Origin: a virus
Strand: one strand, 5' to 3'
DNA: 40,269 nucleotides
Virus record (IMG/VR): IMGVR_UViG_3300030106_005325
Span: 1,575 to 41,843 of that record
Shown here: piece by piece, positions 36,612 through 40,269 of the stretch
How the letters are laid out: each line of letters opens with the position of its first letter
Numbering within the stretch: position 1 is the stretch's first letter
The notes under the pieces: model-generated
The model's input: the letters and a program-made list of their open reading frames with translations, nothing else
Databases searched by the model: none
Told to the model about the DNA's origin: nothing
Translations under genes and position numbers: made by a program

Positions 36612-37660
36612 AAAAATTAATTATATTATTTTTGCTAATTAGTACTGTTTGTACGGGGCAAATAAAAGACTTCTTTAAATATTCTACATTCTATACATCG
36701 ATGACAATGGGTACGTCATTTGTTGAAACAGAAGATTACATTGCTGTAAACAAAGGATACGAAGATGTTACTGAAGTTAATCCTTATGATTACAATCTAA
36801 CAATCGGGCTAAGAAAGATTGCTCGCATGGACTATGAGTATAAGGTTAAAACGTGGTATTATGGAACTGAAGATGGCGTAAGTGATAATGTAACTATAGG
36901 TAACGCTATTGGTTGGGAATATTTACTTAACTACTCTTTTATACGCGAACGTGGTGAGAAGTTTAATAATCAAAACTTTTGGTTAAGATATTTAGGTAAC
37001 AGTTGTGTTACTAAATTACAATACACAGACAATCAAAGAGTTAATTTAAGGTTTGGTTCTTTCGATACTAGATTTAGATTAACTAAGGGGAACTGGGACT
37101 TCACCATTGGTGCTATGGCTAGAATACACCCAGTATATGGTGTAACTCCAATAGATGATTTTTGGGTGCCAGGAGAAAACACATTTCAAGATTTAGCAGA
37201 AGATTTTGGTTACGCATCTCAACCTTGGATTCAAGGATTTTATATCGACCAGAATTGGTACGATGTTAGTGGTGGAGATTCCGTACTTATCGCTACCTCA
37301 AACGACGAGTTTTTCCACCACTATTTTGGAGACGCGGTAGCACGATTTAACGAGCGTGAATTGGAGAAATTAGGTTTACAAAGAGAATTAAGCGCGGTAA
37401 TAGGTTTAGCTTATTATAAGTATACACCTAAATTATGGCTACACATTTGGGCAAATTGTTTACCATATCACTATGGATTAGATGATTACTCATTTGAATA
37501 TAAAAGTGGAATTCTAAATAATATAGAATGGGATACTGGAATAGTATTTGGTTCAAGGATTACAAAATCCCTTGGAATGTTCATTGAAGGAACTCACATG
37601 AAGTACTGGGAGAAACCAGTATATGAAGTGAAGTTTGGTTTTAACTATTTAATATTTTAA
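36608..37660 (+). CDS. Exported protein, possible outer-membrane beta-barrel
   Basis: 350 aa with a clear N-terminal signal peptide (MKKLIILFLLISTVCTG, cleavage likely before Gln18, a common Bacteroidota pattern). The mature part is rich in Tyr, Phe, Trp, Asp and Asn with alternating hydrophobic strands and ends in EVKFGFNYLIF, an aromatic terminal strand typical of outer-membrane proteins. It is coupled to the upstream gene (ATGA). A phage-encoded outer-membrane protein made late could block receptors or alter the envelope before lysis. A secreted or virion protein is the alternative. I recognise similar proteins in phages of flavobacteria but no tested function. The 'STVC' is a poor lipobox. 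Confidence 0.55.
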   Translation: MKKLIILFLLISTVCTGQIKDFFKYSTFYTSMTMGTSFVETEDYIAVNKGYEDVTEVNPYDYNLTIGLRKIARMDYEYKVKTWYYGTEDGVSDNVTIGNAIGWEYLLNYSFIRERGEKFNNQNFWLRYLGNSCVTKLQYTDNQRVNLRFGSFDTRFRLTKGNWDFTIGAMARIHPVYGVTPIDDFWVPGENTFQDLAEDFGYASQPWIQGFYIDQNWYDVSGGDSVLIATSNDEFFHHYFGDAVARFNERELEKLGLQRELSAVIGLAYYKYTPKLWLHIWANCLPYHYGLDDYSFEYKSGILNNIEWDTGIVFGSRITKSLGMFIEGTHMKYWEKPVYEVKFGFNYLIF

Positions 37661-37661
37661 T

Positions 37662-37805
37662 ATGAGTAGAAGAAGATATATGCATGGAGCACGGAGACAC
37701 CCTAGCCATAAAATAGGTTGGGATGAGCACGTAGACCACAATACTGAAGAAGAGTATAAACATATGACAATAATTAGAAACGGTATAAAAAAGAAAAAGA
37801 AATGA
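37662..37805 (+). CDS. Small His/Arg-rich protein (47 aa)
   Basis: Starts 1 base after the previous stop and overlaps the next gene by 4 bases (ATGA). 47 aa with an Arg-rich start (MSRRRYMHGARRH), a His-containing middle (GWDEHVDHN) and a terminal Lys run (KKKKK). The tight coupling on both sides supports translation. Function unknown; it could bind nucleic acid or membrane. Confidence 0.5.
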   Translation: MSRRRYMHGARRHPSHKIGWDEHVDHNTEEEYKHMTIIRNGIKKKKK

Positions 37806-38578
37806 AAAAATATATTATAATACTATTTGCATTCATTGGCTCGTTTGTCAATGCGCAAGATTACGATTTTCAAGAACTATGTATAGCGTGCGCGGAGGCA
37901 CAAGGATTTTATTGTGGAGACGATCCAACAAATTGGACTCAATATTCTCCAGAAGGTTGTGTTCCAAACAATTGGCTTAACGATGGTTGGGAAGACTGTG
38001 TTGATGCTTCAGACGAAAACGAAGCTGAACCAACATCAATAGAGGAGTGCGCTCCACCACCACCACCACCTTGCGATACAGTTTATGTTGAAGTGCCTAT
38101 TATAGAAATTGACACTATAGAAGTAGACGTGCCTTTCTATATATATGAAACAGAATTTATATTTGATACTATTATTGAGACTGAATATATTACAAATATC
38201 GTTATAGACACGTTTGAGATTGAAACATTTGTTCCGGAATACGTTTATATAACTGACACGGTTTTTGTTTACGAGGACGTCTTAGATACGTTGTTTGTTG
38301 ATGTTATTGAATACGTTGATGTTATTGTTTACGATACAATTATAGAAACACAAACTGAATATATAGAAATATTTGTAGTTGACACTATTACTGAGTATGT
38401 TGAGATAACAAACACTGAGTATATCGACTGTGACTCAGGGTTACCGTGTAACTCAAGTATTATGGAGATAGTAGATAAATCAAAGCAAAATAATGTGATA
38501 TATAATATGAAAGGACAAGCGATATTAACGAGAGAGGGTTTATATATAGAAAACGGAAAAATCTATTTCAAAAAATAA
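37802..38578 (+). CDS. Secreted protein with LDL-receptor-A-like motif and T9SS-like C-terminal sorting signal
   Basis: 258 aa. Signal peptide MKKYIIILFAFIGSFVNA with cleavage before Gln19. Residues 27-83 are Cys-rich (C27, C30, C38, C53, C66, C83); CVPNNWLNDGWEDCVDASDE (53-72) matches the end of an LDL-receptor class A module, with Trp58, Asp61, Asp65, Asp71 and Glu72 at calcium-ligand positions, but Asn60 replaces the usual fourth Cys. After a Pro run (85-90) comes an acidic, strand-forming repeat region (92-208) with recurring 'DT-(V/I)-(F/Y)-V' and 'E-Y-I/V' units. The last 29 residues (IYNMKGQ ... GLYIENGKIYFKK) resemble a type IX secretion sorting domain, shorter than usual. It would be shown on, or released from, the host surface. 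Confidence 0.65.
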   Translation: MKKYIIILFAFIGSFVNAQDYDFQELCIACAEAQGFYCGDDPTNWTQYSPEGCVPNNWLNDGWEDCVDASDENEAEPTSIEECAPPPPPPCDTVYVEVPIIEIDTIEVDVPFYIYETEFIFDTIIETEYITNIVIDTFEIETFVPEYVYITDTVFVYEDVLDTLFVDVIEYVDVIVYDTIIETQTEYIEIFVVDTITEYVEITNTEYIDCDSGLPCNSSIMEIVDKSKQNNVIYNMKGQAILTREGLYIENGKIYFKK

Positions 38579-38579
38579 T

Positions 38580-38987
38580 ATGTATACTTATAAAGCTAAA
38601 TTAGATAGGGTTATCGATGGTGATACTATTGACGCTAATATAGATCTTGGATTTGACGTTAGTGTACACAAAAGAATTAGGTTAACAGGTATTGACACAC
38701 CTGAATCTAGAACTAGAGACTTAGAGGAAAAAGCTAGGGGATTAGCTTCTAAAGCTAGATTAATAGAATTACTTGGAGATGGCGATTTTATATTAGAAAG
38801 TAGAGAGGTTGGTAAATTCGGAAGGGTGTTAGGTACTTTATATACTATAAGTGAAGAGTCTATTAACATAAATGATAAGTTGGTTGAAGAAGGTTATGCA
38901 GTTGAATATTGGGGTGGCAAAAAAAAGAAGAATAAAAAAGAAGTAGATAAACAAGATCAAAACGAAGACGTTCCGTTTGGAGATTAA
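38580..38987 (+). CDS. Staphylococcal nuclease-like (thermonuclease) protein
   Basis: 135 aa. The fold is that of SNase: VIDGDT (11-16), then IRLTGIDTPES (33-43), then GKFGRVLGTLY (78-88). The catalytic residues of the family are all present: Arg34, Glu42 and Arg82, with metal ligands Asp15, Asp39 and Thr40. The C-terminal tail (from residue 107) is Lys-rich then acidic. No signal peptide is seen, so it should act in the host cytoplasm, or in the virion. It may degrade host DNA or RNA late in infection, or trim packaged DNA. It lies in the lysis block 1 base after the secreted-protein gene. Confidence 0.88.
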   Translation: MYTYKAKLDRVIDGDTIDANIDLGFDVSVHKRIRLTGIDTPESRTRDLEEKARGLASKARLIELLGDGDFILESREVGKFGRVLGTLYTISEESININDKLVEEGYAVEYWGGKKKKNKKEVDKQDQNEDVPFGD

Positions 38988-38997
38988 AATAAATAAT

Positions 38998-39210
38998 ATG
39001 AATATATTTAAAGATAATAATGATTGGAACGAGAAATCAATTATTGGTTTTGTCGCGTTCACGATAATGTGCTTAATAATGGTTGCTGATTTAGTTACAG
39101 GATGGGTTGGTAAAGATTTAGTTATAAATGAGTTTGTTTATGACTCATTTGTATGGGTTGTGTTAGGATGTTTTGGAATCAGTGGAGTAGAAAAATTTGC
39201 TAAAAAATAA
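38998..39210 (+). CDS. Holin candidate (two membrane segments)
   Basis: 70 aa from the ATG at 38998, which follows an AT-rich leader (taaaataaataat). A longer frame from 38977 would overlap the nuclease gene by 11 bases and is less likely. Two hydrophobic helices are visible: about 14-36 (IIGFVAFTIMCLIMVADLV) and 45-64 (FVYDSFVWVVLGCFGI), separated by a short polar loop with GKD, and a basic C-terminus (KFAKK). This is the layout of small class II-type holins. The neighbours (nuclease, DUF5675, membrane coiled coil) support a lysis role; it has not been matched to a named family. Confidence 0.6.
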   Translation: MNIFKDNNDWNEKSIIGFVAFTIMCLIMVADLVTGWVGKDLVINEFVYDSFVWVVLGCFGISGVEKFAKK

Positions 39211-39213
39211 ATA

Positions 39214-39558
39214 ATGACTAAAGAACTATCAGAAGACAGTAAGTTTCAAATAAGTATAAAAACTTTAATTGCTATAGTAGTAGCTGTTGCTACAGTTATA
39301 TCAGCTTACTTTGGTTTAATGGCAACAATCAACTCTAAATTTGGAGAGCTAGAACTTAAGGTTAATGAAGCGTTAGAATTGCCTAAACCTGGAACAGGTA
39401 CATATACAATAGACATGGGTGATCCAGCTGCCACCAACACGTGGCCACCAACTAGAATGGAGTTTAATATGAAAGATCAAATGGCTCGTAACCAAATTGA
39501 TGCGTTAGTAAAGGAAGTAGATGAATTGAAAGACGAAATAAAATTATTAAGAAAATGA
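39214..39558 (+). CDS. Membrane-anchored coiled-coil protein, possible spanin or lysis accessory
   Basis: 114 aa. One membrane helix at about residues 13-38 (TLIAIVVAVATVISAYFG), then a short helix, a Pro/Gly-rich spacer (LPKPGTGTYTIDMGDP), and a C-terminal coiled coil (residues 84-114, QIDALVKEVDELKDEIKLL). The topology, short N-terminus inside and coiled coil outside, is that of an inner-membrane spanin-like or holin-associated subunit. It ends in an ATGA overlap with the thioredoxin-like gene, so these two are probably translated together. The role is inferred. Confidence 0.5.
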   Translation: MTKELSEDSKFQISIKTLIAIVVAVATVISAYFGLMATINSKFGELELKVNEALELPKPGTGTYTIDMGDPAATNTWPPTRMEFNMKDQMARNQIDALVKEVDELKDEIKLLRK

Positions 39559-39950
39559 TTAGAATAGATATATCAAATTACGTTTACATCCTATTAATGC
39601 TACTTGCTTTTGGTTGTGGTACAGTTATGGGTCAAGAATTCATTAATGGTGATTTTAAAGATCGTGTAGCCAAAGACGTTGTTACGGTAGAATTTTGGGC
39701 TGATTGGAACAAGGCTAATCAATTTGCTGAACTAAATAAGTTAAAAGAATGTGAAGTATACAGATTAGACATAATGACCAACTCTGATATACAAGCTGAA
39801 TACAATATAACTGGTATTCCAACTGTTATTATATTTGACAATGGTGTTGAAAAAGTGAGGTTTAAACCAAATATAATGTTTCAGTTAGAAGCTGATAAAA
39901 AAGTAATTCAAAATTCTGTTGACACAATAATACTAAATAAATTTCAATAA
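39555..39950 (+). CDS. Exported thioredoxin-fold protein lacking the CxxC active site
   Basis: 131 aa. A signal peptide or membrane anchor covers about residues 9-27 (VYILLMLLAFGCGTVMG, then Gln27). The rest is a thioredoxin fold: VTVEFWADWNKANQF (43-57), then VYRLDI, then the cis-Pro segment GIPTVIIFDNG (87-97). At the site of the normal WCGPC the sequence is W-N-K-A-N (51-55): both cysteines are replaced by Asn, so it cannot do disulphide exchange. The only remaining Cys are 21 and 66. A redox-dead fold in the periplasm could bind or chaperone a lysis or surface protein. Recognised as recurrent in marine phages; function unknown. Confidence 0.7.
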   Translation: MIRIDISNYVYILLMLLAFGCGTVMGQEFINGDFKDRVAKDVVTVEFWADWNKANQFAELNKLKECEVYRLDIMTNSDIQAEYNITGIPTVIIFDNGVEKVRFKPNIMFQLEADKKVIQNSVDTIILNKFQ

Positions 39951-40033
39951 TGTGTCCATGTCCAATATGTACTACCGCTGCAATAGTTGGTTTAGTAATT
40001 TTTAAAATAGCAATAAAAAAAGGGAGTCGTTAA
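39950..40033 (+). CDS. Tiny Cys-rich membrane peptide (27 aa)
   Basis: TAATG overlap with the previous stop. The 27 residues hold CPCPIC (2-7), a hydrophobic helix (AAIVGLVIFKIAI, about 10-22) and a basic end (KKGSR). The terminator that follows overlaps its last codons. The coupling and coherent topology support translation, but the short length keeps confidence moderate. It may be a membrane accessory in lysis. Confidence 0.45.
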   Translation: MCPCPICTTAAIVGLVIFKIAIKKGSR

Positions 40034-40042
40034 ACTCCCTTT
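40019..40042. terminator. Bidirectional rho-independent terminator
   Basis: Nine-pair stem (AAAGGGAGT with ACTCCCTTT), loop CGTTAA. On the plus strand it is followed by attatttt; on the minus strand the upstream A run gives a T tract. It sits between convergent genes and so can stop both transcripts. A second AT-only inverted repeat (aagtata-tat-tatactt) lies at 40051-40067. Confidence 0.85.
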
Positions 40043-40065
40043 ATTATTTTAAGTATATATTATAC

Positions 40066-40245
40066 TTAGCTATTTTTAATAGCTTGAATTTGCACTCTTA
40101 CGTTCTGAGCAGCCTCTTTAATTGTTTGCATACTCTTTCTAGCTCTAGTTCCAGCGGATTTATTTCCACTCATAAACTTTTCTATTTCTTCATGTGCACT
40201 GTGCATTTCATCTTGCATAGTGTCTAATAATTCTGGTAAATTCAT
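40066..40245 (-). CDS. Hc1 histone H1-like small DNA-binding protein
   Basis: The 59-aa minus-strand ORF reads from an ATG at 40245 to a TAA at 40066. The C-terminal half (FMSGNKSAGTRARKSMQTIK and onward to QIQAIKNS) matches the Hc1-type histone H1 family of Bacteroidota, in which GNKxAGTRxRK...IKxxAQxxRxxIQxxK is the hallmark. The N-terminal half is a short acidic helix (ELLDTMQDEMHSAHEEIEKF). Host versions bind DNA and affect nucleoid packing. A phage copy could condense phage or host DNA, or compete with the host protein. It is the only minus-strand gene seen and faces the late block, so it probably belongs to a separate, possibly early, transcription unit outside the window. Confidence 0.8.
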   Translation of the reverse strand: MNLPELLDTMQDEMHSAHEEIEKFMSGNKSAGTRARKSMQTIKEAAQNVRVQIQAIKNS

Positions 40246-40269
40246 ATTTTAAATTTTATTAAATTAAAC
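40246..40269 (-). promoter_or_regulatory. AT-only leader of the Hc1-like gene
   Basis: The last 24 bases read, on the minus strand, gtttaatttaataaaatttaaaat directly before the ATG. There is no Shine-Dalgarno sequence, in keeping with the leaders elsewhere in the window. Any promoter lies outside the window. Confidence 0.3.

Noticed and set aside
36608-36670. Lipoprotein signal in the 350-aa exported protein
   Set aside because: The residues before the Cys (STV) do not fit a lipobox, and a cleavage before Gln is more consistent with the Bacteroidota pattern. The same holds for AFGC at residue 21 of the thioredoxin-like protein.
1-40269. Stop-codon reassignment, as in some crAss-like phages
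   Set aside because: TAA, TAG and TGA all end recognisable genes at sensible positions, and no gene is broken by an internal in-frame stop.

Overview
The window is a continuous stretch of an AT-rich tailed-phage genome: late (virion and lysis) genes packed head to tail on the plus strand, with one small gene on the minus strand at the right edge. There are no tRNA or rRNA genes, insertion sequences or CRISPR arrays, and no gene-free gap longer than about 110 bases. Several signals point to a marine Bacteroidota (flavobacterial) host. Most genes lack a Shine-Dalgarno sequence and start in an AT-rich 'attATGG' context. Signal peptides end in a Bacteroidota-like '...Q' cleavage context. One secreted protein ends in a type IX secretion (T9SS)-like sorting motif. 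The minus-strand gene encodes an Hc1 histone-like protein of a type common in Bacteroidota. Many of the virion proteins belong to families I recognise from marine viromes rather than from named model phages.

Layout. 1-8.2 kb is the packaging and head block: large terminase (5' end outside the window), portal, a probable scaffold, the major capsid protein followed by a hairpin terminator, and a conserved unknown protein followed by a second terminator. 8.3-19.8 kb is the connector and tail block: a 51-aa CxC protein, two connector candidates, a 2045-aa nozzle or stabilisation-like protein, a 970-aa beta-rich protein and a 121-aa accessory protein. 19.9-34.1 kb is the ejection block: two small or medium proteins sharing an N-terminal SPF motif, a 457-aa protein with a calcium loop, and a 3936-aa giant protein. 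The absence of sheath, tube and tape-measure genes suggests a short-tailed podovirus whose cargo is ejected with the DNA.

34.1-40.3 kb is the fibre, lysis and host-interaction block: a small Cys-rich protein, a fibre-like protein, a DUF5675 protein with an HxGN...GC motif, a possible outer-membrane protein, a secreted LDL-receptor-A-like protein with a T9SS-like tail, a staphylococcal-type nuclease, a holin candidate, a membrane coiled-coil protein, an exported thioredoxin fold without its cysteines, a 27-aa membrane peptide, a bidirectional terminator and the Hc1-like gene.

The most unusual content is the giant protein and the secreted-protein cluster. The giant protein combines a HExxH metallopeptidase motif, a complete HAD phosphatase motif set, a zeta-toxin-like P-loop kinase bracketed by repeated FSKS motifs, and two C-terminal CCCH zinc-binding-like repeats. 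It fits the 'polyvalent protein' concept of multi-enzyme cargo delivered with phage DNA. The 36.6-38.6 kb cluster would place phage-encoded proteins on the surface of the infected cell.
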